DNA of 64,000 nucleotides from an uncultured Subdoligranulum sp. (GCA_945830575.1 CALZZE010000009.1:1-64000), one strand, 5' to 3'; positions 48,357 through 59,020 are shown, counted from the stretch's first letter. Numbers and translations are program-made. Notes: a model not told the origin generated them from the sequence alone.

Positions 48357-49343
48357 TTATGCGCCCAGCGTGGCGGCCATCACCGCCTTGATGGTGTGCA
48401 TGCGGTTTTCCGCCTCCTGGAACACGATGGACTGCGGCCCGCTGAACACCTCATCGGTGACCTCCAGCGCGTCCAGCCCGAACTTTTCACCCACCTCTTT
48501 GCCGATGGCGGTCTTGTGGTCGTGGAAGGCGGGCAGGCAGTGCATGAACACCGCCTGCGGCCCGGCGGCGGCCATCAGGGCCGCGTTCACCTGATAGGGC
48601 AGCATGACCTTGATGCGCTGCGCCCACGCCTCGGCAGGCTCGCCCATGCTCACCCACACATCGGTGTACACGGCATCGGCCCCGGCCACGGCGGCGGTAT
48701 CCTCGGTGAGCAGTACGCTGCCGCCACTCTCTTTGGCAAGCGCTTCGCACTTTGCCGCCAGCGCCGCATCGGGCCAGTAGGCCTTGGGCGCGCAGGCCAC
48801 AAAATGCAGCCCCATCTTGGCGCAGCCGATCATCAGCGAGTTGCCCATGTTGTACCGGGCGTCCCCCATGTAGACGAATTTCAGCCCCGCCAGATGCCCG
48901 AAATGCTCCTGTAACGTCAAAAAGTCCGCCAGGATCTGGGTGGGGTGGTACTCGTTGGTCAGGCCGTTCCACACCGGCACATCGGCGTATTGGGCCAGCT
49001 CCTCCACGATGGTCTGCCCGAAGCCCCGGTACTCGATGCCGTCAAACATGCCGGCCAGCACCTGCGCCGTGTCCGCGATGGACTCCTTCTTGCCGATCTG
49101 ACTGCCCGTGGGGTCCAGATAGGTGGTGCCCATGCCAAGGTCGTGGGCGGCTACCTCAAAGGCGCAGCGGGTGCGGGTGGAGGTCTTTTCAAAAATCAGC
49201 GCCACATTTTTGCCGCGCAGCGTGTCATGGGCGATGCCCTCTTTCTTTTTTGCTTTCAGTTCGGCGGCCAGCGCCAGCAGTGCGCTGATCTCCTCCGGCG
49301 TATAGTCCAGCAGGGTCAGAAAATCCCGGCCTTTCAGATTCAT
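48357..49343 (-). CDS. argF: ornithine carbamoyltransferase
   Basis: [43 protein letters not shown]. Confidence 0.95.
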   Translation of the reverse strand: MNLKGRDFLTLLDYTPEEISALLALAAELKAKKKEGIAHDTLRGKNVALIFEKTSTRTRCAFEVAAHDLGMGTTYLDPTGSQIGKKESIADTAQVLAGMFDGIEYRGFGQTIVEELAQYADVPVWNGLTNEYHPTQILADFLTLQEHFGHLAGLKFVYMGDARYNMGNSLMIGCAKMGLHFVACAPKAYWPDAALAAKCEALAKESGGSVLLTEDTAAVAGADAVYTDVWVSMGEPAEAWAQRIKVMLPYQVNAALMAAAGPQAVFMHCLPAFHDHKTAIGKEVGEKFGLDALEVTDEVFSGPQSIVFQEAENRMHTIKAVMAATLGA

Positions 49344-49478
49344 AACAGGTTCCCCCTCATGTTGCATATAGAATGAATATAGTATTGCATAAATCGCATA
49401 AAAATGCAAGCCCTTTTTGGAAAAAGTTGACGCGGCCCGCCGTTTTTGCTACAATGGGAAAGAACATGAGGTGAGCAA

Positions 49479-50051
49479 ATGGCGGACTGGAACTGGAATG
49501 ACCCGGCGCTGCGGGCGGTGCTTTCGCTGCGCGCCGGGGTGGTGGGCATTGACGGCCGCTGCGGCAGCGGCAAAACCACGCTGGCGGCGGCGCTGGCAGC
49601 CCGGCTGCCCTGCCGGGTGCTGCATACCGACGATTTCTACCTGCCCCCGGCTGGCCGCCGGGCGGACTGGCAGCAGGTCCCTGCCGCCAACATGGATCTG
49701 GAACGGCTGCGCCGGGAGGTGCTGCTGCCCGCGCAGGCGGGGCAGCCCATCATGCTGCGGGCCTACCGCTGTGCCGCGGGGGACTATGCCCCGCCGGTCA
49801 CGCTGCCGCCCGCGCCGATCACCATTTTGGAGGGCAGCTACAGCTGCCACCCGGCGCTGCGGGACTGCTATGACCTGACGCTGTTCGTCACCTGCCCGCC
49901 GCAGGAGCAGGCTCGCCGTCTGCGCGTCCGGGAGGGGGAGCGTGCCGCCGCCTTTTTTGCGCGGTGGATCCCGCTGGAGGAGGGCTACTTTGCCCGCGAC
50001 GAGGTGCAGGCTCACTGCAACTACACCATTACCACGGAGGAATCGACATGA
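49479..50051 (+). CDS. uridine kinase-like P-loop protein
   Basis: VVGIDGRCGSGKTTLAAALAARL. Confidence 0.75.
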   Translation: MADWNWNDPALRAVLSLRAGVVGIDGRCGSGKTTLAAALAARLPCRVLHTDDFYLPPAGRRADWQQVPAANMDLERLRREVLLPAQAGQPIMLRAYRCAAGDYAPPVTLPPAPITILEGSYSCHPALRDCYDLTLFVTCPPQEQARRLRVREGERAAAFFARWIPLEEGYFARDEVQAHCNYTITTEEST

Positions 50052-50617
50052 AAAACGCACGACAAACCACCAAAAATTTTGTGCTGGCGGCCATGTTCAT
50101 GGCGCTGGGGCTGGTACTGCCCTTTCTCACCGGGCAGATTCAGCAGATCGGCAACATGCTGCTGCCCATGCATCTGCCGGTGCTGGTCTGCGGCCTGATC
50201 TGCGGCTGGCAGTACGGCGCGGTGGTGGGGTTTGTGCTGCCGCTGCTGCGGTTCGTGCTGTTCGGCATGCCGCCCATCTATCCCATGGGCATCTCCATGG
50301 CCTTTGAGCTGGCCGCCTACGGCTTTCTGGCGGGCTGGCTGTACAGCCACTCCCGCTGGCAGTGCATCATCTCGCTGTACCGCTGCCTTATCGCCGCCAT
50401 GGTGGGCGGCCGTCTGGTCTGGGGTGCGGTGCGGGTGCTGCTGTCCGGCGTGGCAGGGCAGGCCTTCACATGGGAGATGTTCCTCTCCGGCGCACTGCTC
50501 ACCGCCGTTCCCGGCATCATTTTGCAGCTTACCCTCATCCCGGCGCTGATGCTGGCGCTGGACCGCACCGGCCTTGTGAAATTCCGCCGCGCCGAACCCA
50601 AAGAAAAGATTGCATAA
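50048..50617 (+). CDS. ECF transporter S component
   Basis: NARQTTKNFVLAAMFMALGLVLPFLTGQIQQIGNMLLPMHLPVLVCGLICGWQYG. Confidence 0.88.
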   Translation: MKNARQTTKNFVLAAMFMALGLVLPFLTGQIQQIGNMLLPMHLPVLVCGLICGWQYGAVVGFVLPLLRFVLFGMPPIYPMGISMAFELAAYGFLAGWLYSHSRWQCIISLYRCLIAAMVGGRLVWGAVRVLLSGVAGQAFTWEMFLSGALLTAVPGIILQLTLIPALMLALDRTGLVKFRRAEPKEKIA

Positions 50618-50625
50618 AACAATGT

Positions 50626-50656
50626 CCCGCCGCCCCGAAGGGCAGCGGGAAGTTTT
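50626..50656 (+). terminator. intrinsic terminator between convergent units
   Basis: CCCGCCGCCCCGAAGGGCAGCGGGAAGTTTTT. Confidence 0.75.
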
Positions 50657-50658
50657 TA

Positions 50659-50775
50659 TTTGAACAGCTTGTTCAGCACCGTCACCGCCAGCACCAGCAG
50701 ACCAATGACGAGAAAGACCCCTGCCATGCCTACCAGCAGCATGGGCACCGTGGCGGAAAGAGACACGACATTCAT
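50659..50775 (-). CDS. OadG-like small subunit of a Na+-pumping decarboxylase
   Basis: 39 aa MNVVSLSATVPMLLVGMAGVFLVIGLLVLAVTVLNKLFK; not in the ORF track; next to the beta subunit; RBS AAGGAGGGG. Confidence 0.65.
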
Positions 50776-50790
50776 CAAGACCCCTCCTTT

Positions 50791-51924
50791 TTAAGCGCCC
50801 ATCAGCGTCAGCAGCAGGCCGCCCGCGATCACCGAGGCGATCTGGCCGGACACGTTCACGCTGATGGAATAGGGCAGCAGGAAATTCTGGTTGTCCTCCG
50901 CAAGACCCATCTGATGGACGACCCGCCCGCTCATGGGAAACGCCGAGATGCCCGCCGCGCCGATCATGGGATTGAGCTTGCGGCCCTCCGGCAGAAACAG
51001 GTTCACCAGCTTGGCGAACAGCACACCGCCCACCGTGTCCAGCACAAAGGCCGCCAGCCCCAGCAGCAGAATGAGCAGCGTTTCGGGGGTCACGAATTTG
51101 TCGGCGGTCATCTGGCAGGCTACCGTCAGTCCCAGCAGGATGGTGATGAGGTTGGCCAGCACGTTCTGCGCAGTTTCGGACAGAGAGTTGAGCACGCCGC
51201 ATTCCCGCAGCAGGTTGCCGAACATCAGAAAGCCCACCAGCGCCACGCTGGCGGGAGCCACCAGCCCGGCCAGCACCGTCACCACGATGGGGAATAGGAT
51301 GCGGGTGGTTTTGCTCACGCTGCCCTGCCGGTAGGGCATGCGGATGCGCCGCTCCTTTTGGGTGGTTACCAGCCGGATGACCGGCGGCTGCACGATGGGC
51401 ACCAGCGCCATGTAGCTGTACGCCGCCACCATGATGGCCCCCAGATACCGGCTGCCCAGCTTGTTTGCCACAAAGATGGCGGTGGGGCCGTCCGCCGCGC
51501 CGATGACGGCGATGGAGGCCGCGTCCGGCAGCGGGAAAAACAGCCCCGCCAGCACCAGCGTGAGAAAGATGCCCAGCTGGGCCGCCGCGCCGAACAGCAT
51601 CAGCCAGGGCTTTTCCAGCAGCGGGCCGAAGTCGATCATCGCCCCGATGCCGATGAACAGCAAAAGGGGAAACAGCTCGTTGGCCATGCCCGCCTCAAAC
51701 AGCACCGACAAGGGGCCTTCGGTTCCGCCCTGCGTGATGGCCCCGGACAGCGGCAGATTCACCAGAATCGCCCCGAAGCCCATGGGCAGCAGCAGGCTGG
51801 GCTCCATTTTTTTGACGATGGCAAGGTAGATCAGCACGCCGCCGATGCCCCACATCACCACCATCTGCCAGTTCAGCGCCCCAAAGGCGGAGAACAGGCT
51901 GCCAAAGGTCTGCAAAAGTTCCAT
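50791..51924 (-). CDS. oadB: sodium ion-translocating decarboxylase beta subunit
   Basis: IGAADGPTAIFVANKLG; MIGAAGISAFPMSGRVV. Confidence 0.93.
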   Translation of the reverse strand: MELLQTFGSLFSAFGALNWQMVVMWGIGGVLIYLAIVKKMEPSLLLPMGFGAILVNLPLSGAITQGGTEGPLSVLFEAGMANELFPLLLFIGIGAMIDFGPLLEKPWLMLFGAAAQLGIFLTLVLAGLFFPLPDAASIAVIGAADGPTAIFVANKLGSRYLGAIMVAAYSYMALVPIVQPPVIRLVTTQKERRIRMPYRQGSVSKTTRILFPIVVTVLAGLVAPASVALVGFLMFGNLLRECGVLNSLSETAQNVLANLITILLGLTVACQMTADKFVTPETLLILLLGLAAFVLDTVGGVLFAKLVNLFLPEGRKLNPMIGAAGISAFPMSGRVVHQMGLAEDNQNFLLPYSISVNVSGQIASVIAGGLLLTLMGA

Positions 51925-51950
51925 ACAATACCTCCCGTGTGTGCTGCAAT

Positions 51951-51995
51951 AAAAAAAGACCTTTATCGCAGCGGAATAGACTGCGATAAAAGTCT
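51951..51995 (-). terminator. terminator in the 5' leader of oadB (attenuator candidate)
   Basis: On minus strand AGACTTTTATCGCAG-TCTATTCCG-CTGCGATAAAGGTCTTTTTTT, just upstream of the oadB start. Confidence 0.7.
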
Positions 51996-52227
51996 CAGAC
52001 GAAAGCACAGACCCGGGCAAAGCTGCCGTGGTGACGGGCGGTGCGGCGCACAAACGCGCCCCCTACTCCCTTTTATCTTACCCTTATTATACGCAAAAGG
52101 CGGCAGAATTGCAACCCTCTTTTGCAAAATGAGGCCAAAATATGCCTTAGGATAAGCATTTTGCCAAAAAAATCATTGACAAATCCCCTCTTTTCCACTA
52201 TTATGGAGAAAGCGGGAGGGGCGTACC

Positions 52228-52776
52228 ATGCACAACATCGACCGACGCCTGCTCAGTCAGGCCCAACAGGGTGAGGAAACCGCCATGGCGGCGGTCATTG
52301 CCCGCATGATGCCGGTCATCCGCAAGGGGGCGGCCGCCAACACGGCGCCGGGCCTTGATTTTGAGGATGCCGTGCAGGAAGGGCTGATCGGGCTGTTCAA
52401 CGCGGTGCGCACCTGCCGGGATGCACAGGCGGAGCAGTTCACCGCCTACGCTGCGGCCTGCATCCGTCACGCGCAGATGGACGCCCGCCGCACCGCGCTA
52501 CGCAAAAAGCACGCACCGCTGAATTTCAGTGTGCCGCTGGCCGCTGCGGACGCTGCGCTGCCTGGCCCGGAGGAACGGGCCATTGCGGAGGAGCGCTGCG
52601 CCGATGTGCTGGCCCGGATGAACACCCAGCTTTCCGAGCTGGAACGCCGGGCGCTGCGCCTTACCATGGACGGCGTCGCCGCCGACAAGGCCGCCGCCGC
52701 GCTGGGCATCACGCCCCGGGCGGTGCAGAACGCCGTCGCCCGTGCCCGCCGCAAGCTGCGCGGCACATCATCTTAG
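52228..52776 (+). CDS. sigma-70 family RNA polymerase sigma factor
   Basis: DFEDAVQEGLIGLFNAVRTCRDAQAEQFTAYAAACIRHAQMDARR; ALGITPRAVQNAVARARRKL. Confidence 0.85.
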   Translation: MHNIDRRLLSQAQQGEETAMAAVIARMMPVIRKGAAANTAPGLDFEDAVQEGLIGLFNAVRTCRDAQAEQFTAYAAACIRHAQMDARRTALRKKHAPLNFSVPLAAADAALPGPEERAIAEERCADVLARMNTQLSELERRALRLTMDGVAADKAAAALGITPRAVQNAVARARRKLRGTSS

Positions 52777-52895
52777 GATTCAGGCGCTTGCCTGGATTAT
52801 ATATCAACCTGCCCCCAGTAGCGCCTATAATCAGTTCGTTTCGTTTTGGTTTAGATTCTTCCGCGGGCAAATCAAACAAAGAGGAGATACCCACT

Positions 52896-53174
52896 ATGTT
52901 CGAAGACAAGACTTTAGTATGCAAGGATTGTGGCAAGGAGTTCGTCTGGACCGCCGGCGAGCAGGAGTTCTACGCCAGCCGCGGCTTTGAGAACCAGCCC
53001 CAGCGCTGCAAGCCCTGCCGTGATGCCCGCAAGAACGCCACCCGCGGCGAGCGTCAGATGTTTGACGCCGTCTGCGCCAGCTGCGGCAAGGCCTGCAAGG
53101 TGCCTTTCCAGCCCAATGGCGACAAGCCGGTCTACTGCTCTGAGTGCTTTGCCAAGATCAGAGAGTCCCGCTAA
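52896..53174 (+). CDS. zinc-ribbon (CxxC) protein
   Basis: CKDCGKEFVWTAGEQEFYASRGFENQPQRCKPCRDARK ... CASCGKACKVPF...VYCSECF. Confidence 0.9.
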   Translation: MFEDKTLVCKDCGKEFVWTAGEQEFYASRGFENQPQRCKPCRDARKNATRGERQMFDAVCASCGKACKVPFQPNGDKPVYCSECFAKIRESR

Positions 53175-53301
53175 TCGCCCGCTGGTTCCGTTCTGAACAG
53201 TCCTGCACGCCCCGGCGAAGGCCGGGGCGTGCTTCTGTTTGTCCCGGATTGACCTTTGCACAGAAAAAGGGTATAATAAAATGATAACAGGAGGTGCCGC
53301 C

Positions 53302-55554
53302 ATGCAAAAACTTAAAACGCTGCTGACGCGGCACGGTGCGCTGTTCGGGGCGCTGCTGGTACTGGTGTGTGCGCTGCTCTTTGCCGCGTGGACATGGTAT
53401 GACCTGTCCTTCACGGTGGACAACGTGAGCCAGTATGCCATTCAAAACGATGAATACAGCCGCATCGTCCGCGTGCCGGACACCGGCCTGTATCAGCAGA
53501 TCGAGCTGCCGGAGGACACCCGGCTGTATGGCGTGCGGTTGAATGTGGCAACCTATGACCATGCCTTCCGCACCGGCGAGCTGGCGGTGGAGCTGGTGGA
53601 TGGACAGGGCGCCCGTCTGGCGGGCACCAGCGTGACCTGCGTGGGCATGCTGGACAACACCTTTGCGGATTTCCTGTTCGACGCCCCCTACACGCCCTCC
53701 GGGGATGAAACGCGGTGGCTGCGCGTCACTTTTGTGGAGCGGGGCGCGGCGGACACCAGCAACTTTTTGGACCGGGACTATCCCATCGGCCTGTGGGCCT
53801 GCCGCTCCGACAAGGAGAGCTGGCCCCTCACCGACGGGCTGGGCCGCAGCTATCACGGCACCATCGCACTGCAATATATCACCAACTATTCCGGCACCGT
53901 ATCCCGGCAGGTCGCCCTTGTGCTGGGCGGCTGCGTGGCGGTGGGGCTGACGGCGGCGTTCCTGCTGCTGTTCGCGGCAAAGGCGCCGCTGGCGGCGGCC
54001 TTCGCCGCGGCGGCGCTGGCGCTGGGCGTGGGCTTTGCGGTGCTCACCCCGCCCATGGTGGCTCCCGATGAGTACACCCATCTGGCGGTGAGCTACTACC
54101 GGGCCAGCCAGCTGTCCGGCCAGACGCCGGTGAACGGGGAGGACTATCTGCTGGTGCGCCGGTGTGACGCCCGGTATTTCAAGTCCGTCACCGGGGACAT
54201 CGGCATTTTCGCCTACAAGCAGGCGGCGGACGGCCTGCGGGAATCCGGCTGCGACGCCGCCCTCACCGCGGTGTCCAACACCCAGGCGGACACCTCCCGC
54301 CAGACGGTGCTGTATCTGGGCCAGATCGCCGGGGTGTGGCTGGCCCGCCGTCTGGGCCTTGGCTATTTTGCCATGGTGCTGCTGGGGCGGCTGTGCAATC
54401 TGCTGGTGTATCTGGCGCTGGCTACGCTGGCGGTGGCGCTGGCGCCCCGGACGGTGCGTCCGGTGTTCGCGGCGGTGGGGCTGCTGCCCATGTCGCTGCA
54501 GCTGGCGGCCAGCTTTTCGGCGGACGCCACCCTGCTGGGGGCGCTGTTCGCCTTTACGGCGCTGGTGCTGCGCCTGCGGGAGCATCCCGCCGCCCGGTGG
54601 GAGCTGGTGCTGCTGGCACTGCTGACGGCGGCCACCGCGCCCCTCAAGGCGGTGTATCTGCCGGTGATTTTGCTGCTGATCCTGATTCCGGGGGCACATC
54701 TGGGCCGCCGGGGCACTCTCTGGAAAGCCGGCCTGCTGGCGCTGGCGGCGCTGCTGTGGGCGGCGGTGAACCTGTCCTCGCTGCACTACGCCGCCCGAGA
54801 TTTGGATTTTGTGGGCCTTGCCCGGGGCGGCCTGCTGGCGCTGGTGCTGCTGGCCGTGCTGGCGGTGCTGGCGCTGCTGCTCCGCCGCCATCCCAAAGCG
54901 CTGCACGCCGCCAAAGCGGCGGCGCCCTTCGGGGCTTTGGCGGCCGCCGCGGTGGTGTTTTATAAACTCACCCACATGTACGGCGGCCTGACGCCGGAGC
55001 AAATTGCCGGGGGCATCCAGCCCAACGGCGATTCCATCTACACCTATTCGGTGGGGTATGTGCTGCGCAACCTGCCCGGCACTCTCAAGCTGATGGCCCG
55101 CAGCGCCGCCGACCAGGGCGCGCTGTGGTTACAGGGGCTTTTGGGCACCACGCTGGGAGAACCCATCGTCTACCGGCTGGACGTGAGCTGGCTGCTGGGC
55201 GTGGGGCTGGTGCTGGCGCTGCTGGCGGCGGCGCTGCCCGCCGCCGAAGGCCCCCGGCTCACGCTGTCCCGCCGGGAACGGTGGGGCGTGGGCGGCGTGG
55301 TGGTGTGCGCCGTGGCGCTGACCTTTGTGGCGGCGCTGAGCTGGACCCCCATCAACTACGCCACCCTGTTTGGGATGCAGGGCCGCTACTGGCTGCCTGT
55401 GCTGCCGCTGGCGCTCTGCCTTGCGGCGGGAGGCCGCACCGTCACCGCACAAAAACCGCTGGGCCGCAAGGCCGTGTTCGCGGTGCTGTGCCTTACTTCG
55501 CTTGTCATGCTGCAAGGGTACCATCTGTATGCCGCCTGGCAGCCTGTACAATAA
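53302..55554 (+). CDS. DUF2142-family multi-TM membrane protein
   Basis: GVGFAVLTPPMVAPDEYTHLAVSYYRASQL; many TM segments. Confidence 0.82.
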   Translation: MQKLKTLLTRHGALFGALLVLVCALLFAAWTWYDLSFTVDNVSQYAIQNDEYSRIVRVPDTGLYQQIELPEDTRLYGVRLNVATYDHAFRTGELAVELVDGQGARLAGTSVTCVGMLDNTFADFLFDAPYTPSGDETRWLRVTFVERGAADTSNFLDRDYPIGLWACRSDKESWPLTDGLGRSYHGTIALQYITNYSGTVSRQVALVLGGCVAVGLTAAFLLLFAAKAPLAAAFAAAALALGVGFAVLTPPMVAPDEYTHLAVSYYRASQLSGQTPVNGEDYLLVRRCDARYFKSVTGDIGIFAYKQAADGLRESGCDAALTAVSNTQADTSRQTVLYLGQIAGVWLARRLGLGYFAMVLLGRLCNLLVYLALATLAVALAPRTVRPVFAAVGLLPMSLQLAASFSADATLLGALFAFTALVLRLREHPAARWELVLLALLTAATAPLKAVYLPVILLLILIPGAHLGRRGTLWKAGLLALAALLWAAVNLSSLHYAARDLDFVGLARGGLLALVLLAVLAVLALLLRRHPKALHAAKAAAPFGALAAAAVVFYKLTHMYGGLTPEQIAGGIQPNGDSIYTYSVGYVLRNLPGTLKLMARSAADQGALWLQGLLGTTLGEPIVYRLDVSWLLGVGLVLALLAAALPAAEGPRLTLSRRERWGVGGVVVCAVALTFVAALSWTPINYATLFGMQGRYWLPVLPLALCLAAGGRTVTAQKPLGRKAVFAVLCLTSLVMLQGYHLYAAWQPVQ

Positions 55555-55590
55555 ATAGAGAAAATAGAGAATGAGAAAGGAACCACTACC

Positions 55591-55797
55591 ATGACTGTCA
55601 AACGTGATACCATCATTGCCGAAATTCTGCAAAACGACCCCGCGCAGGGCTGCGTGCCCATCTTCCTGGCCACCGGCATGCACTGCCTGGGCTGCATGGC
55701 CGCCCACGGCGAGACGGTGGAGGAGGCCTGCATGGTCCACGGCGTGGACCCGGATGCCCTCATCGCCCAGCTGAATGACTACTTTGCGCACCAGTAA
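55591..55797 (+). CDS. DUF1858-family small protein
   Basis: LATGMHCLGCMAAHGETVEEACMVHGVDPDALI. Confidence 0.88.
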   Translation: MTVKRDTIIAEILQNDPAQGCVPIFLATGMHCLGCMAAHGETVEEACMVHGVDPDALIAQLNDYFAHQ

Positions 55798-56458
55798 TTC
55801 CCCGGCTCTGGACGCCCGCCTTTCCGCCGCCGCGGCCTATGTGCGCCCCGGCCATGCCGCCGCCGACATCGGCTGCGACCACGGAAAGCTGAGCGCGTAT
55901 CTGGCGTCCACCGGGCGCTGCCCGGTGGTGTACGCCTGTGATCTGCGCCCCGGCCCGCTGCAAAAAGCCCGCGCCGCCTGTGCCCCGTTGGGGGAGCGGG
56001 TGCAGCTGCGGCTGGGCAGCGGGCTTTCTGTGCTGCGCCCCGGGGAGGCGGACGACATCATCATTGCCGGCATGGGCGCCGAGACCATCATGGAAATTCT
56101 GGACGCCGCGCCCTGGGTGTTTGACGCCCGGTACAATCTGGTGCTGGTGCCCGCCACCAAGCACACGCTGCTGCGCCGCTGGCTGGCCCAGCGGGGCTTT
56201 GCGCTGCAAGCGGAAACGCTGTGCCGGGCCGCCGGGCGGCTGTACGCCGTCATGAACGCCCGCTACACCGGCGAAACGACCCCCGAGCCGGAGCTGCGCT
56301 GGTGTGTCACCGGCCTGACGGACGGCCAGCCGGAGGCGGCAGCTTACCGGGCCGCCCAGTGCGTCAAGCTGGAAAAATACCGCCGGGGCGTCACCGACCC
56401 GGCACAGGCGGCGCGTCTGGACGCGCTCATCCGTACATTGAAGGAAGAAGGGAACTGA
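55775..56458 (+). CDS. trmK: tRNA (adenine(22)-N1)-methyltransferase TrmK
   Basis: HAAADIGCDHGKLSAYL; IIIAGMGAETIMEIL. Confidence 0.87.
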   Translation: MTTLRTSNSPALDARLSAAAAYVRPGHAAADIGCDHGKLSAYLASTGRCPVVYACDLRPGPLQKARAACAPLGERVQLRLGSGLSVLRPGEADDIIIAGMGAETIMEILDAAPWVFDARYNLVLVPATKHTLLRRWLAQRGFALQAETLCRAAGRLYAVMNARYTGETTPEPELRWCVTGLTDGQPEAAAYRAAQCVKLEKYRRGVTDPAQAARLDALIRTLKEEGN

Positions 56459-56460
56459 CC

Positions 56461-57213
56461 ATGGCTTACACTCCCCAACAAGTGCTGGAGATTTTACAGC
56501 AGCTTGCCCCCGCCGAGCTGGCCTGCCACTGGGACAACGTGGGCCTGCTGGTGGATGCGGGCCGTCCCGTCACCGCCATCGCCACCGCGCTGGACATCAC
56601 CCCCGCCGTGGTGGGGGAGGCCGCGCTGAACGGCTGTCAGCTCATCGTGTCCCATCACCCGGTCATTTTTGACCCCCTCAAGCGCCTTTCCGCCGGCGAT
56701 GTGCCCGCGCTGCTGCTGCAAAACGGCATCTCGGCCATCTGCATGCACACCAATCTGGACGCGGCGGAGGGCGGTGTCAACGATACCCTGTCCGACCTTC
56801 TGGGCATCCGGGACCGCCGCAATTTTGCCGAGAACTGCGGCCGCATCGGCACGCTGGCCCAGCCCGTCACCGCCGCCCAGCTGGCGGCGCTGTGCAAAGA
56901 AACGCTGTGCACCCGCTGCAAGTTTGTGGAGGCAGCCCGCCCCATCCGCACGCTGGCGGAGGTGAGCGGCGCGGGCGGCAGCTATCTGCAGGAGGCCATC
57001 GACCTTGGCGCGGACTGCCTTGTCACCGGCGAGGCGGCCCACCACATCGCGCTGCTGGCGAAACAGAAGGGCGTCGGCCTTGTGGTGGCGGGGCACTGGG
57101 GCACCGAGCATCCCATCGCCCGCGTGCTGGCGGAACAGCTGGCCGCCCGGCTGGATGACACGGTGCACATTGCGCCGGCGCTGACTGACCGGGACCCCTA
57201 CGACTATCTCTAA
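56461..57213 (+). CDS. Nif3-like dinuclear metal center protein
   Basis: CHWDNVGLLV; SHHPVIFDPLK; MHTNLDAAEGGVNDTLSDLLG. Confidence 0.92.
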   Translation: MAYTPQQVLEILQQLAPAELACHWDNVGLLVDAGRPVTAIATALDITPAVVGEAALNGCQLIVSHHPVIFDPLKRLSAGDVPALLLQNGISAICMHTNLDAAEGGVNDTLSDLLGIRDRRNFAENCGRIGTLAQPVTAAQLAALCKETLCTRCKFVEAARPIRTLAEVSGAGGSYLQEAIDLGADCLVTGEAAHHIALLAKQKGVGLVVAGHWGTEHPIARVLAEQLAARLDDTVHIAPALTDRDPYDYL

Positions 57214-57225
57214 AAGGAGGACCCC

Positions 57226-58980
57226 ATGGCTCTGGATGCCGCGACACTGGCCCTTGTGGCCGAGGAACTGAAAAGTAAACTGCTGGACGCCAAGATCGAC
57301 AAGATCTTTGAGCCGACCCGGGACGAGGTGCTCATCACGCTGCGCACCCGCACCGAGACCCACCGGCTGCTACTGTCCGCCCGCAGCGGCTCCGCCCGGG
57401 TCTGCCTGACAAAGGAAAGCTTTGAAAACCCCCTCACGCCGCCGGGCTTCTGCATGCTGCTGCGCAAGCACCTCACCGGCGGGCGGCTCATCGGCCTGCG
57501 CCGGGAGCCGGGGGACCGCATCGTCTTTTTTGACTTCAAATGCACCAACGAGATGGGCGACCTTGTCACCAACACGGTGGCCGCCGAGCTGATGGGCCGC
57601 TACTCCAATCTGGTGCTGGTGCAGAACGGCCGCATCATCGATGCGCTGAAACGGGTGGATTTTGAGGACAGCGAGATCCGTCAGCTGCTGCCCGGCCTGC
57701 CCTACACGCTGCCGCCCAAGCCCGCCAAGCCGGATTTTCTGGACATTTCCGGCGCGCAGATGGTGGCCGCCGCCTGCGAAAAGGAGCTGCCCCCCGCCGC
57801 GGCGCTGGGCAAAACGGCGGCAGGGGTCGGCCCGGTGGTCATGCGGGAGGCGGTCTGCCGGGCGCTGGGGGAGACCCCCGCCATGGCCTGCGACCTGACG
57901 GCCGACGAACGCGCCCGTCTGGCCGCCGCGCTGGACGAACTGAAAGCGGAGCATGCCGCCGGGGGCACCCCCACGGCGGTGCGCATCCCGCAGGAGGACG
58001 GCGTGCAGAAGCCGGTGGAGTTCAGCTGGTTCACCCCCCGCCAGTACGGCGAGGGTGCGGTGCTCACCGCCTACGCCAGCTACAGCGAGCTGCTGGAGGA
58101 CTACTACGCCACCAAGGACCGGGCGGAGCGGCTGCGCCAGAAAAGCCGGGAACTGTACAAGGCGGTGCACAACCTGCACGAGCGCGCCGTGCGCAAGCAG
58201 GCCGCCCGCAGGGAGGAGCTGGCCCAGAGCACCAAAGCGGACACGCTGCGCCTGTACGGCGAGCTTTTGCAGGCCAACCTGTGGGCCTGCCGCAAGGGCG
58301 ACCGGCAGGTGACGGTGCAGAACTACTACACCGGCGAGGAGGTCACCATCAGGCTGGACCCCCGCCTTGCCCCCAACGAGAACGCCCAGAAATACTTCAA
58401 GGATTACAAAAAGAAGCAGACCGCCGCCGTCATGCTGCAAAAGCTGCTGGTGGAGGGGGAGAGCGAGATCGAGTACCTGTCCACCGTGCTGTACGAGGTG
58501 GAGAGCGCCCCCGGCGAACAGGCCCTCAACGAGATCCGCGCCGAGCTGAAAGGGCAAGGGTACTTAAAATACTACAAGCAGCGGGACCGCAAGCAGAAGC
58601 CCGCGGATTTCCTGCGCTACACCTCCAGCGACGGATTTGAGATTCTGGTGGGCCGCAACAACCTGCAAAACGACAAGCTGACGCTGCACACCGCCCGCGG
58701 CAAGGACGTGTGGTTCCATGTGCAGAAGGCCCCCGGCAGCCATTGCGTGGTGATGAGCCGGGGCGAGGACGTGCCGGACACCACCCGGCAGGAGGCCGCC
58801 GAGCTGGCGGTGCTGCACTCCAGCCAGAACGGCGGCGCCAAGGTGGCGGTAGACACCACCGAGGTGAAAAACATCTGGAAGGCCAACGGCGCCAAGCCCG
58901 GCATGGTGCTGTACGAGGTGTACTCCACCGTCTACGTCACCCCCCGGGAGGGCCTGCAGGACAAGCTGCGCAAAAAATAA
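57226..58980 (+). CDS. rqcH: RqcH/NFACT (fibronectin-binding A-like) protein
   Basis: LLDAKIDKIFEPTRDEVLITLR; VGRNNLQNDKLTLHTARGKDVWFHVQKAPGSHCVV. Confidence 0.93.
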   Translation: MALDAATLALVAEELKSKLLDAKIDKIFEPTRDEVLITLRTRTETHRLLLSARSGSARVCLTKESFENPLTPPGFCMLLRKHLTGGRLIGLRREPGDRIVFFDFKCTNEMGDLVTNTVAAELMGRYSNLVLVQNGRIIDALKRVDFEDSEIRQLLPGLPYTLPPKPAKPDFLDISGAQMVAAACEKELPPAAALGKTAAGVGPVVMREAVCRALGETPAMACDLTADERARLAAALDELKAEHAAGGTPTAVRIPQEDGVQKPVEFSWFTPRQYGEGAVLTAYASYSELLEDYYATKDRAERLRQKSRELYKAVHNLHERAVRKQAARREELAQSTKADTLRLYGELLQANLWACRKGDRQVTVQNYYTGEEVTIRLDPRLAPNENAQKYFKDYKKKQTAAVMLQKLLVEGESEIEYLSTVLYEVESAPGEQALNEIRAELKGQGYLKYYKQRDRKQKPADFLRYTSSDGFEILVGRNNLQNDKLTLHTARGKDVWFHVQKAPGSHCVVMSRGEDVPDTTRQEAAELAVLHSSQNGGAKVAVDTTEVKNIWKANGAKPGMVLYEVYSTVYVTPREGLQDKLRKK

Positions 58981-58992
58981 AACAATGCCCCC

Positions 58993-59020
58993 TTGCAAAA
59001 TCCGGTCAATCCGGTATGAT
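58993..59020 (+). promoter_or_regulatory. promoter of the TetR operon
   Basis: TTGCAA - 16 nt - TATGAT. Confidence 0.6.

Noticed and set aside
53158-55002. 614-aa minus-strand ORF opposite the DUF2142 gene
   Set aside because: Q/H/R-rich shadow ORF; the plus strand encodes a typical multi-TM protein.
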